Assembly: GCA_964551475.1 (NCBI GenBank)
Contig: CAZKCI010000046.1
Span: forward strand, 108,280-172,279
From: CAZKCI01 sp964551475
Lineage (GTDB): Bacteria > Auribacterota > Erginobacteria > Erginobacterales > CAZKCI01
Length of the DNA: 64,000 nt
Reading direction: 5' to 3'
The notes under the pieces are model-generated. The model was not told the DNA's origin, made no database searches, and worked only from the letters and a program-made list of their open reading frames with translations. Of this stretch, positions 40,906 through 49,421 are shown piece after piece. Both the position numbers and the translations under genes were made by a program. Every line of letters begins with the position of its first letter. Position 1 is the stretch's first letter.

Positions 40906-41313
40906 TCAATAATGCACCTCCATCGCGCCCAGGGGGCAAGCCGGGATGCAGAGCTCGCAGGCGATACACTTCTCGTTGAGAAAGACGATCTCCCGGGTTT
41001 CCGGCCGGACGACCAGGGCCCCGGCCGGGCAGATGGTGACGCAGGCCCCGCAGTGGGTGCAGCGCTTCTCGTTTCGCGTGACGTCCTGGTCCAGGGGCTG
41101 GATCTTCACACCATGCTTTTTCAGGTAATCGACGGCGTTCTTGTAGTCCTTGTCTTCGCCGGAGATCTCCAGGATCAGCAGGCCTTCTTCCTTGGGCGTG
41201 ACCGAAGCCTTGAGGATGTTAAAATCCAGATGGAATTCCCGCGTGAGCCGGCTGATGATCGGTTGCTCGACCAGACGGGAGGGAAAATGCAGAACGACTC
41301 TTCGCGTGATCAT
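40906..41313 (-). CDS. NIL-domain ferredoxin of the homocysteine pathway
   Basis: A 135-residue protein. A NIL domain (residues 1-75, RRVVLHFPSRLVEQPIISRLTREFHLDFNILKAS) is fused to a 2[4Fe-4S] ferredoxin (residues 80-135) with CTHCGACVTICPAG and CIACELCIPACPLG. In methanogens the matching protein (MA1822 type) works with the DUF39 protein to reduce a persulfide and insert sulfide into aspartate semialdehyde, giving homocysteine without acyl-homoserine. Here it lies downstream of the DUF39 gene on the same strand, 117 bases apart, which is the expected pairing. Confidence 0.9.
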   Translation of the reverse strand: MITRRVVLHFPSRLVEQPIISRLTREFHLDFNILKASVTPKEEGLLILEISGEDKDYKNAVDYLKKHGVKIQPLDQDVTRNEKRCTHCGACVTICPAGALVVRPETREIVFLNEKCIACELCIPACPLGAMEVHY

Positions 41314-41430
41314 CGTCTTACCTCTTAGTGATCGGTATCTCTCAGGAAGCCAGGAAACCAGGATAACCGATCAGATGCGCCTTGAATTCTCCTGGGTTCC
41401 TGGATTCCTAAGGTCATTTTCAGCACCACA

Positions 41431-42636
41431 TCAGGACAGCGTCCGCTCGTTCATCGGGCGGCAGGCGTAACCGCTCTCCGGACCGGGGAGTGCGGAGACC
41501 GGCTCGGAGAGGAGGAACTTCCCGCTCCCGATCCAGCTCTTGAGAACGGAAGCGATCTCGCGCGCCTTGAAATAGCTGGAGAGGGACGAGGCGGGAACCT
41601 TCTTGCCCCTCACCTCGATCGAGCCGCTCTTGAGCTGGGCGTAGGAGACCATGCCCAGCGATTCCTTCCTCCCCTGGGGATAGGCCAACCCGTAGTCCAC
41701 CACCTGGGCGAAAAGCTCGTCGTCGGTAAGGGCGGCCTGGACGCAGGCCTCCTCGTCGATGATCGGGATGGGGATCCCCACGCCGACCGTGAGCGTCACC
41801 CCGTAGCCGACAAAGCTCGTCCCCCTCAGCCACTCGGCGTTCATCCCCTTCAGATCCCCGATCAGGGCCAGCGTCCCGGCGGGGAAAAGCGGGGCGCCCT
41901 GGTCGCTCCGCTTGACTCCGGGGTTGTGCTGGGTCCCCCACCAGGCGACATAGCCCACACCGCCGCCCAGGAAGATCCGCGTCCCGATCCCGATCGTCCG
42001 GTAGAGCGGATCCTTGAGCAGGGGAGAGAGCTGGCCGGCGCTGCAGTAGTTGGCGTTGCCCAGATGGGGCTTCAGTATCCCCATGTAGGTGTAGATCATC
42101 CGTTCGGAGAGGTTCACCCCCACGTTGTAGTTCTGGTAGGCGTTGCGGGGGTTGAAGAGGACCGCCTCGTTCACGTCCTTGAGGCTGATCCAGGTTTCCA
42201 GGCGCTTGCGGGGATAGCAGTCGGTCCCATAGGCGTTGGCGATGAGCCGCACGTCCCGGCCCGCCGCCAGCTCCTCGATCACGTGCGCCCCGCCGTACTT
42301 GAACTGGCCGGGATAGACCTGGTTGCGGGGATCGTCGTCGGGAAGGGCGGTCGCCCCCAGGAACACGTCGACCGCGGCGAAACCGGTGTAGAGCGGGACG
42401 CCGTTCAGGGAGGCGGACCCGCCGCCGATCTTGATCTTGGGCGCGCTGTGGCCGAGGTTGAAGTAGGCGCCGGAAGAGCACATCGGCCCGAAGGTGCCGG
42501 TGGTGACCACGTCCACCTCCCGGGCCGCTTTGGAGACGCCCTTCTCCTTGACCAGGGCGATCAATTCCTCGGCGGTCATCACCACCGCCTGGCCTTTTTT
42601 GATCTTCTCGTTGATCTCGGCAATGTTTCTTTTCAT
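41431..42636 (-). CDS. DUF39 homocysteine biosynthesis protein
   Basis: A 401-residue protein of the HcyBio (DUF39) family. The motif VDVVTTGTFGPMCSSGAYFNLGHS contains a conserved Cys and binds the substrate loop. GTDCYPRKRLETWISLKDVN and LGNANYCSAGQLSPLL supply further conserved cysteines, which could carry a persulfide. GGGVGYVAWWGTQHNPG is another family hallmark. The enzyme makes homocysteine from aspartate semialdehyde and sulfide in methanogens and many anaerobes. It is flanked by cysteine synthase (3 bases upstream) and the NIL-ferredoxin, i.e. a compact assimilation operon. Confidence 0.92.
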   Translation of the reverse strand: MKRNIAEINEKIKKGQAVVMTAEELIALVKEKGVSKAAREVDVVTTGTFGPMCSSGAYFNLGHSAPKIKIGGGSASLNGVPLYTGFAAVDVFLGATALPDDDPRNQVYPGQFKYGGAHVIEELAAGRDVRLIANAYGTDCYPRKRLETWISLKDVNEAVLFNPRNAYQNYNVGVNLSERMIYTYMGILKPHLGNANYCSAGQLSPLLKDPLYRTIGIGTRIFLGGGVGYVAWWGTQHNPGVKRSDQGAPLFPAGTLALIGDLKGMNAEWLRGTSFVGYGVTLTVGVGIPIPIIDEEACVQAALTDDELFAQVVDYGLAYPQGRKESLGMVSYAQLKSGSIEVRGKKVPASSLSSYFKAREIASVLKSWIGSGKFLLSEPVSALPGPESGYACRPMNERTLS

Positions 42637-42639
42637 GCT

Positions 42640-43554
42640 TCAGTCTCTGAACAGGTCCGTAGAAAGATAACGCTCGCCCGTGTCGCAGGCGATCGTCACC
42701 ACCTTTTTCCCCCGCCCCAGGCGGGAGGCGATCCGGAGGGCCGCCCAGACGTTCGCGCCGGAGCTGACGCCGGCGAAAATCCCTTCCTCCCGCGCCAGCC
42801 CCCGGGCGACGCACCGGGCATCTTCATAGCTCACCAGGACGATCTCGTCAATCATCTTGCGGTTGAGGACGGCGGGGACGAAACCCGCGCCGATCCCCTG
42901 AATTTTATGCTTGCCCGGTCCTCCTCCGGAAAGGACCGGCGAGTCTTTCGGCTCCACCGCCACGATCCGCGCTTCCGGATAGCGGGATTTGATGACCTCG
43001 CCCGCGCCGGTGAGCGTTCCCCCCGTTCCCACGCCGGCCACGAAGGCGTCGATCGGGCCCGGGATCTGCTCCACGATCTCCGGCCCGGTCGTCCTCCGGT
43101 GCGCCTCGGGGTTGGCCGGGTTCTTGAACTGCTGGGGCATATAATAGCCCGGATTCTCGGCCAGGATCTTTTCCGCCGCCTTGACCGCCCCCGTCATCCC
43201 CTCTTCTCCGGGAGTGAGCACGAGCCGGGCGCCGAGCGCGGAGAGGAGGAGCCTGCGCTCCTGGGTCATGGTCTCGGGCATGGTCAGGATCAGGCGGTAG
43301 CCTCTCGCGGCGGCGACCAGGGCCAGGCCGATCCCGGTGTTGCCGCTGGTCGGCTCCACGATCGTCCCTCCCGGCTTGATCTCGCCGCTCTTTTCCGCCG
43401 CCTCCACCATCGCCCGCGCGATCCGGTCCTTGACCGACCCCATCGGGTTGAAATACTCGAGCTTGACGTAGACCTCGGCGTCAGAGCGGCCGACCAACCG
43501 GTTCAGCCTGACCGCGGGGGTTTTCCCGACCAGTTCGAGCACGTTGGCTGGCAT
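42640..43554 (-). CDS. cysK: Cysteine synthase (O-acetylserine sulfhydrylase)
   Basis: A 304-residue PLP enzyme that replaces the acetyl group of O-acetylserine with sulfide. The PLP lysine is in [14 protein letters not shown] near residue 43, the substrate loop is [21 protein letters not shown], and the phosphate-binding loop is [16 protein letters not shown]. It starts with [19 protein letters not shown], with GAGAGGTG just upstream, so I use the ATG at 43554. The MerR-like gene stop is three bases away, making regulator and enzyme one transcript. Cystathionine beta-synthase-like activity cannot be excluded but the length suits CysK. Confidence 0.94.
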   Translation of the reverse strand: MPANVLELVGKTPAVRLNRLVGRSDAEVYVKLEYFNPMGSVKDRIARAMVEAAEKSGEIKPGGTIVEPTSGNTGIGLALVAAARGYRLILTMPETMTQERRLLLSALGARLVLTPGEEGMTGAVKAAEKILAENPGYYMPQQFKNPANPEAHRRTTGPEIVEQIPGPIDAFVAGVGTGGTLTGAGEVIKSRYPEARIVAVEPKDSPVLSGGGPGKHKIQGIGAGFVPAVLNRKMIDEIVLVSYEDARCVARGLAREEGIFAGVSSGANVWAALRIASRLGRGKKVVTIACDTGERYLSTDLFRD

Positions 43555-43556
43555 GG

Positions 43557-43943
43557 TCACCTCTCTGGATTCAGGGCGGGGAGATCGGCCGCCGGGTATG
43601 AAATTTTCGGGGCGCGGGTCTCGAAGACCGGACAGCGGTATCTCCGGGAACCGCACTGTTTGATCTCCCAGCAGCGCGATTTCAGCCAGTCTCTGACCCC
43701 GGCGATATTCATCCCTTTCTTGCGAAGAAGATAGGCGATCTCCCGGAGACGATCATAATCCGCGTAGGAATAGAAACGGTTCTTCCCCAGCCGGCGGGGG
43801 CGGATCAACCCCTTTTTCTCCCAGAGGCGCAGCGTGGTCTGGGTGACCTGGAGGAGTCCGGCGATAACGCTGATCGGGAAGAGGGGGCGGCGGTAGTAAG
43901 CCCCGTCCCTCTTCTCGCCCACTCTCGCCCGCCGCGTCGTCAT
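43557..43943 (-). CDS. MerR-like regulator with C-terminal Cys cluster
   Basis: A 128-residue DNA-binding protein. The MerR winged helix ([64 protein letters not shown]) occupies residues 22-85. The tail [18 protein letters not shown] contains a C-x6-C-x6-C set that could bind Zn2+ or an Fe-S cluster. It is coded directly ahead of the cysteine synthase gene with three bases between stop and start, so it probably senses sulfur or cluster status and controls this operon. That control role is inference. Confidence 0.82.
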   Translation of the reverse strand: MTTRRARVGEKRDGAYYRRPLFPISVIAGLLQVTQTTLRLWEKKGLIRPRRLGKNRFYSYADYDRLREIAYLLRKKGMNIAGVRDWLKSRCWEIKQCGSRRYRCPVFETRAPKISYPAADLPALNPER

Positions 43944-44116
43944 GGTATTTCCGTCCCCGGGGCAGATCCCGGCGCATTCAATATATAAACGAGATCACTA
44001 TATCACCTGTCCATGGGCATGTCAACATGCAATCGCCCGGCGCCGCCTCGGGCTCGGCCGCCGGAGCGGGAGCGAAGGCGGAAGAGGCGACGCTGCCATT
44101 CGGGACCAAGAAAGGT
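43944..44116. promoter_or_regulatory. Promoter region of the sulfur operon
   Basis: Contains the A+T-rich stretch attcaatatataaacgagat and gatcactatatcacctg (43976-44010), followed downstream by the MerR-like start. An imperfect gagatcac/gtgatata inverted pair is visible. MerR regulators bind long-spacer promoters, so this is the expected operator region. Confidence 0.45.
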
Positions 44117-44767
44117 TTAAGGAAGGGTGACGATGTTGCTCAGAACGCGCAGCGGGGCCGAGATATTTTCGGTGAATTCGCCGAGATAGAGCAGGGAGCC
44201 GGACGGAACATAGAGAGCAAGCGGAAACTTCCCCCCCTCCCCCGCGAACAGGCCGGAACGGAGCGTGTCCTGGAGAACCACCGGACGGGGGGTGTTGCAA
44301 AGCTGAACGCAGATCCGCGCATCGCCGGCATATTTCTCCGCGTTCCGATAGGAGAGGACCAGGGAGGAGGGGCGACCCCCCTCCAGCGAGATCGCGAAGG
44401 CCGCTCCGGGCTCAGGCTCGAATTTGGCGCCGGGAGCGATCTCCCGCCAGAAACATTCGACCGGGGAGCCGGGCGGCGGGGTGGCCAGGGGGGGCGGAGA
44501 GGCGAGCGCCGACCGCAACCGGCTCAGCTCCGCGGCCACCGTCTGTCGGTTCCAGTCCGGGAAATCCTGGGCGATTTTTTCGAGCAGATAGGCGGCCAGG
44601 CGGTATTTTTCCTCGAAGACCTTGACGTCTCCCCTCCCCCTCCGCAGGTCCCCTTCCGCGGTAAGGCCGGAGACATCCCGGTAGAGAGCCGCGGCGGTCT
44701 CTCCCGGCGGAGGGGACGGAGGGGGGGAAGACAGGAGGCAAAGAGCGACGATCAGCGCGGCAAGCAT
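44117..44767 (-). CDS. Secreted protein of unknown function
   Basis: A 216-residue exported protein. The signal peptide (about 1-15) is followed by a Pro-rich tract (SSPPPSPPPGE), a helical part (VFEEKYRLAAYLLEKIAQDFPDWNRQTVAAELSRLRS) and a C-terminal beta-rich domain (FAISLEGGRPSSLVLSYRNAEKYAGDARICVQLCNTPRPVVLQD) that ends VTLP. The start is the ATG at 44767 with AAAGGAG eight bases upstream. Not recognised. It lies between dispersed-repeat copy 6 and the MerR promoter region. Confidence 0.65.
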   Translation of the reverse strand: MLAALIVALCLLSSPPPSPPPGETAAALYRDVSGLTAEGDLRRGRGDVKVFEEKYRLAAYLLEKIAQDFPDWNRQTVAAELSRLRSALASPPPLATPPPGSPVECFWREIAPGAKFEPEPGAAFAISLEGGRPSSLVLSYRNAEKYAGDARICVQLCNTPRPVVLQDTLRSGLFAGEGGKFPLALYVPSGSLLYLGEFTENISAPLRVLSNIVTLP

Positions 44768-44806
44768 GTCCACTCCTTTAGCAGCGAGAATACCGTTAGA
44801 GCCAAG

Positions 44807-44873
44807 TGTGGGAGCGGCGTCCCGCCGCGATAAGAGTCGGACAAGATCGGGCCGAGGACGGCCCTCCCACAAC
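44807..44873. repeat. Dispersed 'GTGGGAGCG' repeat, copy 6
   Basis: tgtgggagcggcgtcccgcc and the mirrored gaggacggccctcccacaac, with gatcggg inside. A 'ccttggtgtcttagtggc' copy of another repeat follows at 44893-44925. Confidence 0.8.
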
Positions 44874-44938
44874 AAATACAAAAGTCTTTCGTGCCCCCTT
44901 CGTGCCTTGGTGTCTTAGTGGCATCGGCTGTCCGCCGG

Positions 44939-46051
44939 TCAATGGCGGATCAGACCCAGGATGATCTCCAGGACGATGAGCACGACGATGGTGGCCTCGA
45001 GTAGCATCGAGCGGAGGTTATAGATCTGCATGTTCAGGTTGCTTGAGATGTCGCGCAGGGCGGTGAGCTTCTTGTTCAGGCCGCTCTTCCATTCGTCGAG
45101 GTAAAGCTTCTGGGCGATGGCCCGGTGGACGCGGGCGGCGTAGAGGGTGTCGATCGCCCGGAGCGAGTTGTCGATCTGGTCGGTCAGAAACATCACGTCG
45201 GTCATCAGGAGCAACACCCGCTTGGACAGGCGCCGGAAGCGGGCCACCCGAAGGAGGGGGGGCGCGAACCGCTCCGCCTTCATCTCTAGGTAGAGCCTTT
45301 CCAGCTCGCGGTCGAGCCAGCCGTCGAAGTAGCGCATGTCGAGGAGCTGGGTGTTGGCGAACTCGATGATGTCGATGTGGTCGGTGTTCTCCTCCTTGTC
45401 GTAGAGAAAAGCCCGGTCCCAGTCGATCACCAGGATGTCGGAAGGATAGTAGGAGATGTCGGGGGCCAGCGTCCGCTGGATCTCCTGGGCGCTCAAAGGC
45501 TGCTCCTCGGCCCTGAGGATCATCGCGATCTCCCGGCCACGCTCCTTCAACAGCTCCTCGCCGCTCCAGGGACGGGAGAGCTCGGAGACCTGGAAGATGA
45601 AATAATCCTCGACCAGGGAGCTGTCGGTCGGGTTGTTCAAGGCGGGGGCGATCAGCTCCCCGATCTTCCCGAGATAGCTCCGGGAAAGCTCGAAGAAGGC
45701 GTCGGTCCGGGAAAGCAGGGCGGACTGACGGACCAGCTCCGGGAAGGATCCGGAGAAGGGGAGTTTCAAGCAGAGGCTGACCACGCCGAAGTCGAAAACC
45801 CGGGCCTGGACGCCGACCGCCGTCTCCTTCTCCCCCAGGACCACCGGGGCGGAGCCCAGCTTGACCAGGAGGGGCATGTTCTCGAAGCGGAGATAGTGGC
45901 TCTTGGAACGCTGGAGAGAGATCGCCCCCGCGGTTTCCTGCTGTTTCAGGTCCGCCTCCAGCTTCTCCATCCGGATGGAATAAGCGACCTCGTAGCAAAA
46001 GAAGAGGAGGATGTTGCCCTTGACGATCGTGATGTCGCTTTCCGCGCTCAT
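44939..46051 (-). CDS. RMD1/DUF155-like membrane protein
   Basis: A 370-residue protein that I place with the RMD1/YagE (DUF155) family from its layout. A soluble alpha/beta N-terminal half (KGNILLFFCYEVAYSIRMEKLEADL, FDFGVVSLCLKLPFSGSF) is followed by a long helical C-terminal half with FANTQLLDMRYFDGWLDRELERLYLEM, and the protein ends in one membrane helix (LLEATIVVLIVLEIILGLIRH). The family is widespread and of unknown biochemistry; the yeast and mitochondrial members affect organelle gene expression. It is divergent from the ATPase gene with 63 bases between the two start codons. Confidence 0.75.
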   Translation of the reverse strand: MSAESDITIVKGNILLFFCYEVAYSIRMEKLEADLKQQETAGAISLQRSKSHYLRFENMPLLVKLGSAPVVLGEKETAVGVQARVFDFGVVSLCLKLPFSGSFPELVRQSALLSRTDAFFELSRSYLGKIGELIAPALNNPTDSSLVEDYFIFQVSELSRPWSGEELLKERGREIAMILRAEEQPLSAQEIQRTLAPDISYYPSDILVIDWDRAFLYDKEENTDHIDIIEFANTQLLDMRYFDGWLDRELERLYLEMKAERFAPPLLRVARFRRLSKRVLLLMTDVMFLTDQIDNSLRAIDTLYAARVHRAIAQKLYLDEWKSGLNKKLTALRDISSNLNMQIYNLRSMLLEATIVVLIVLEIILGLIRH

Positions 46052-46114
46052 TTCTTTTATGATAATAGTTTAGCTGGACCCCGGCTACCAAAAACTATAG
46101 GTCCTATTAACCAA

Positions 46115-48835
46115 ATGACAACGCCGGCATCATCCTGGTGGCTCCTCAGTACCGAGCAGGCCGCCGCGGAGCTGGCCTCCGACCTGGCCCGGGGCCTTCC
46201 CGCTGCGGAGGCGGCGGGGCGCCTGAGCAGCCAGGGCCCCAACCGCCTCCAGGAGAAGAAGGCGGTCTCCCCCTGGTCGATCTTCTTCGACCAGTTCAAG
46301 GACTTCATGATCTGGGTCCTCACCGGGGCCGCCCTGGTCTCGGGCTTTCTCCAGGAGTGGGTCGACGCCCTGGCCATCGTCGCCATCGTCATCGTCAACG
46401 CCGTCCTGGGCTTCCTGCAGGAATACCGGGCGGAAAAATCGCTGGAGGCGCTCCGCCAGCTTTCCACCCAGTCGGCCAAGGTGATCCGGGGCGGCGAACC
46501 CGCCGTCGTCAACACCGAGGAGCTCGTCCGGGGCGACCTGATCGAGCTGGAGGCGGGCGACCGCGTTCCCGCCGACGCCCGGCTCGTCTGGCTCACCGCC
46601 AACTTCACGGTCGACGAGGCCAGCCTGACCGGCGAGTCGAACCCGGTGGGCAAAAAGACGGCCGTCCTCCCTGAAAAATCCCTTCCCCTGGCCGATCGGG
46701 CGAACCTGGTCTTCTCCGGAACCTCCGTCGCCTCCGGGCGGGGGCGGGCGATCGTGACCGCGACCGGGATGGAGACGGAGCTGGGCAAAATCGCGGGGAT
46801 GATCCAGGAGATCGGGCGGGAGCAGACGCCGCTCCAGAAGAAGCTCGAGGAGTTCGGGAAGTGGATCGTCTACCTCTGCTTCGCCCTGGTCGGGATGGTC
46901 TTCCTCGTCTCCTGGCTCCGGGGCGGCAAACTCCTCGACATGTTCCTCACCTCGGTCAGCCTGGCGGTGGCGGCGATCCCGGAGGGGCTCCCGGCGGTGG
47001 TCACCATCGCTCTCGCGCTCGGCGTCCAGCGGATGGTCAAGCGCCACGCCCTGATCCGCAAGCTCCCCTCCGTGGAGACGTTGGGCTGCGCCACGGTGAT
47101 CTGCTCGGACAAGACCGGCACGCTCACCCGCAACGAGATGACCGTCCGGGCGGTCCTGGCGGGCGGGCGGACCTTCGAGGTCGGGGGGGCCGGCTACGCG
47201 CCTTCCGGGGACTTCACGCTCGCGGGAAAGCGGGCCGAACCGGCGCGCGAGAGTGCCCTGATCGACGCCCTCACCGCCTCGGTTCTCTGCAACGGGGCGC
47301 GCCTGGCCAAGGAGGAGGAGACCTGGCGGATCTTCGGCGATCCCACCGAGGGAGCGCTCCTCACCGCGGCGGCCAAGGCCGGCCTGTGGAAACACGACCT
47401 GGAGAAGACCAACGCCTTCCGGGGCGAGATCCCCTTCGACTCCGAGCGGAAGATGATGACCGTGGTCCGCGAAAAAGCGGGCGGCGGGGTGGTCGCCTTC
47501 ACCAAGGGCGCGCCCGACGTTCTCCTCTCCCGCTGTTCCTCCCAACTCACCCCCGACGGCATCCTCCCCCTCTCCGCCGAGAAGCGGGCGGAAATCCTCG
47601 CCGTCAACGACCGGCTGGCGGAGAGGGCGCTCCGGGTGCTGGCGGTGGCTCGCCGATCCTTCGACCGCCCGCCCGCCGACTACGACTCGGCGAGCGTCGA
47701 GAACAATCTCACCTTCCTGGGGTTGCTGGCGATGATCGACCCGCCCCGGGAGGAGGTGAAGGCGGCGATCGCGGAGTGCCGCTCGGCGGGGATCCACACG
47801 GTGATGATCACCGGCGACCACAAGAAGACGGCGGCGGCGATCGCCCGGGAGCTGGGCTTCTTCCCCGAGGGATCGCGGGCGATCACGGGCGAGGAGCTGG
47901 ATGGAATCGTCGAGGACAAATTCCGTGAGGAGGTGGCCTCCATTCCCGTCTACGCCCGGGTATCGCCCGAGCACAAGCTCCGGATCGTCCGGGCCTGGAG
48001 GAAACGAGGGGACGTGGTGGCGATGACCGGCGACGGCGTGAACGACGCCCCGGCGATCAAGGAGGCGGACATCGGCGTGGCCATGGGGATCACCGGGACC
48101 GACGTGACCAAGGAGGTCTCGGACATGGTGGTCACCGACGACAACTTCGCCTCCATCGTGGCCGCGGTCGAGGAGGGGCGGGGGATCTACGCCAACATCC
48201 GCAAGTTCATCCATTACCTCCTTTCCTGCAACGCCGGGGAGATCCTGACCATGTTCGTCTCCTCGCTCATGGGATTTCCGGTCCCCCTCCTGCCCATCCA
48301 GATCCTCTGGGTCAACCTGGTCACCGACGGGTTGCCCGCCCTGGCCCTGGGGATGGACCCGGTGGACAAGCGGGTGATGCTGGAGCCGCCCCGCGACCCC
48401 CAAGAGCCGGTGATCACGGGGCGGAGGGCCAGACAGATCCTCCTCCAGGGCGCCTTCATCGCCCTCTGCAGCCTCCTCGCCTTCGGATTCGTCTACTTCG
48501 TCGAGGAAGGGATCCGCAGCCCGGAGAAACTCGCCCGGGCCCGGACAGCGGCCTTCGTCGTCCTCTCCACCGCCCAGCTCTTCCACGCCCTGAACTGCCG
48601 CTCCCAGTCCCTCTCCCTCTTCCGACTCGGCGTCTTCACCAACGCGAAGCTGATCGCCGCCGACCTGATCTCCTTCCTCCTCCTCCTCATCGTCATCTAC
48701 CTCCCCTTCCTCCAGCGGGTCTTCAAAACCGTCCCCCTGAGCCTTTCCGAGTGGCTCCTGGTCGTCGCCGTCTCCTCTTTCCCCTTCTGGGCGATGGAGG
48801 CGGTGAAGGCCATCGGCCGCCGCCGGAAAGCTTAA
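46115..48835 (+). CDS. P-type Ca2+-transporting ATPase (PMCA/SERCA type)
   Basis: A 906-residue P2A-type ATPase that pumps Ca2+ out of the cytoplasm. The order is N-terminal cation domain, membrane helices 1-2, the actuator loop with VDEASLTGESNPV, helix 4 with AVAAIPEGLPAVVTIALALGVQ, the phosphorylation site VICSDKTGTLTRNEM near residue 330, the nucleotide domain with FTKGAPDVLL, the hinge VAMTGDGVNDAPAIKEADIG, and six C-terminal helices. The TGES and DKTGT motifs are intact. Start at 46115 (MTTPASSWW); the open frame upstream, antisense to the RMD1-like gene, is not coding. Ca2+ rather than Mn2+ is assumed from the family. Confidence 0.94.
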   Translation: MTTPASSWWLLSTEQAAAELASDLARGLPAAEAAGRLSSQGPNRLQEKKAVSPWSIFFDQFKDFMIWVLTGAALVSGFLQEWVDALAIVAIVIVNAVLGFLQEYRAEKSLEALRQLSTQSAKVIRGGEPAVVNTEELVRGDLIELEAGDRVPADARLVWLTANFTVDEASLTGESNPVGKKTAVLPEKSLPLADRANLVFSGTSVASGRGRAIVTATGMETELGKIAGMIQEIGREQTPLQKKLEEFGKWIVYLCFALVGMVFLVSWLRGGKLLDMFLTSVSLAVAAIPEGLPAVVTIALALGVQRMVKRHALIRKLPSVETLGCATVICSDKTGTLTRNEMTVRAVLAGGRTFEVGGAGYAPSGDFTLAGKRAEPARESALIDALTASVLCNGARLAKEEETWRIFGDPTEGALLTAAAKAGLWKHDLEKTNAFRGEIPFDSERKMMTVVREKAGGGVVAFTKGAPDVLLSRCSSQLTPDGILPLSAEKRAEILAVNDRLAERALRVLAVARRSFDRPPADYDSASVENNLTFLGLLAMIDPPREEVKAAIAECRSAGIHTVMITGDHKKTAAAIARELGFFPEGSRAITGEELDGIVEDKFREEVASIPVYARVSPEHKLRIVRAWRKRGDVVAMTGDGVNDAPAIKEADIGVAMGITGTDVTKEVSDMVVTDDNFASIVAAVEEGRGIYANIRKFIHYLLSCNAGEILTMFVSSLMGFPVPLLPIQILWVNLVTDGLPALALGMDPVDKRVMLEPPRDPQEPVITGRRARQILLQGAFIALCSLLAFGFVYFVEEGIRSPEKLARARTAAFVVLSTAQLFHALNCRSQSLSLFRLGVFTNAKLIAADLISFLLLLIVIYLPFLQRVFKTVPLSLSEWLLVVAVSSFPFWAMEAVKAIGRRRKA

Positions 48836-48884
48836 CCGCGAATCCCCGGGGATCTTCGCAGCCGGCTCGGCCCGGCCGAGAGGA

Positions 48885-49022
48885 CGAGATGGACGTTATG
48901 GACTATCTGGACGACATGGACACAGCGCCCGGGAGCCGGGGCCGCTGATCCCTTGCCTAGTCCATCCCGTCCCTAGCATCCCTGCCGTCCCGCGTGTCCA
49001 TTCCGTCCCTACCGTCCATTTC
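48885..49022. repeat. 'gtccat' degenerate tandem repeats, copies 2 and 3
   Basis: gatggacgttatggactatc, tggacgacatggacac and, after 48957, tccatcccgtccctagcatc, ccgtcccgcgtgtccattcc, gtccctaccgtccattt. Each is a run of imperfect gtccat units in either orientation, between the ATPase and modE-like genes. Similar to 15669-15703. Confidence 0.65.
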
Positions 49023-49026
49023 TCTC

Positions 49027-49056
49027 TTGACCCCGCCGATATACTTTCGCTTTAAT
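49027..49056 (+). promoter_or_regulatory. Promoter of the modE-like operon
   Basis: TTGACC (49027-49032), an 18-base spacer and TTTAAT (49051-49056), nine bases before the ATG at 49065. The transcript would have a very short leader. Confidence 0.5.
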
Positions 49057-49064
49057 ATCGGCTT

Positions 49065-49421
49065 ATGAAAGTCAAGGTCCGCCTGGCCATCGCCGACCGC
49101 CGGGGAAAAAGCTTCATGGGCATCGGCCTCCTCTGGCTCCTCCGGGGCGTGGAGCGGCGGGGGTCCATCCGCCGGGCGGCGGAGAAGATGGGCCTCTCCT
49201 ACCCCAAGGCCCTGAAGATCTTGAACCACCTGGAGCGGAAGCTCGGCCGACCCCTCCTGACCCGGACGCGGGGCGGAAAGGAGCGCGGGGGGGCGTCCCT
49301 CACCCCTTTTGCCCTAAGCTTCCTCGCCGAATACGAGCGCATGCATGAGCGGGTCGCGGACTTCGCAGAGAAGGAATTTAGAAAATTGACAACCGTGCCA
49401 ACCACCAGGAGGGAAGGATGA
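49065..49421 (+). CDS. ModE-type winged-helix regulator
   Basis: A 118-residue protein with only the ModE N-terminal DNA-binding domain. LLWLLRGVERRGSIRRAAEKMGLSYPKALKILNHLERKLGRPLLTRTRGGKERGGASLTPFALSFLAEYERM shows the LysR-like helix-turn-helix with the 'GSI..AA...G.SYP.A......LE..LG.PL..R..GG..GGG..LT' pattern of ModE. It lacks the C-terminal molybdate-binding MOP domain, as in several short ModE proteins. It heads an operon that ends in a molybdate/tungstate transporter, so it probably regulates that operon. Confidence 0.88.
   Translation: MKVKVRLAIADRRGKSFMGIGLLWLLRGVERRGSIRRAAEKMGLSYPKALKILNHLERKLGRPLLTRTRGGKERGGASLTPFALSFLAEYERMHERVADFAEKEFRKLTTVPTTRREG

Noticed and set aside
45377..46114. 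Extension of the Ca2+ ATPase gene upstream by 246 codons
   Set aside because: The extension is antisense to the RMD1-like gene and has shadow composition; the ATPase family starts at the chosen ATG.
46130..48586. An 818-codon open frame antisense to the Ca2+ ATPase gene
   Set aside because: Composition is dominated by Asp, Gly, Arg and His from reading a GC-rich gene backwards. No domain is seen, and the ATPase on the other strand is certain.
48885..49022. CRISPR-like or tandem array at the 'gtccat' repeats
   Set aside because: Units are about 9-15 bases, imperfect and without unique spacers of constant length.
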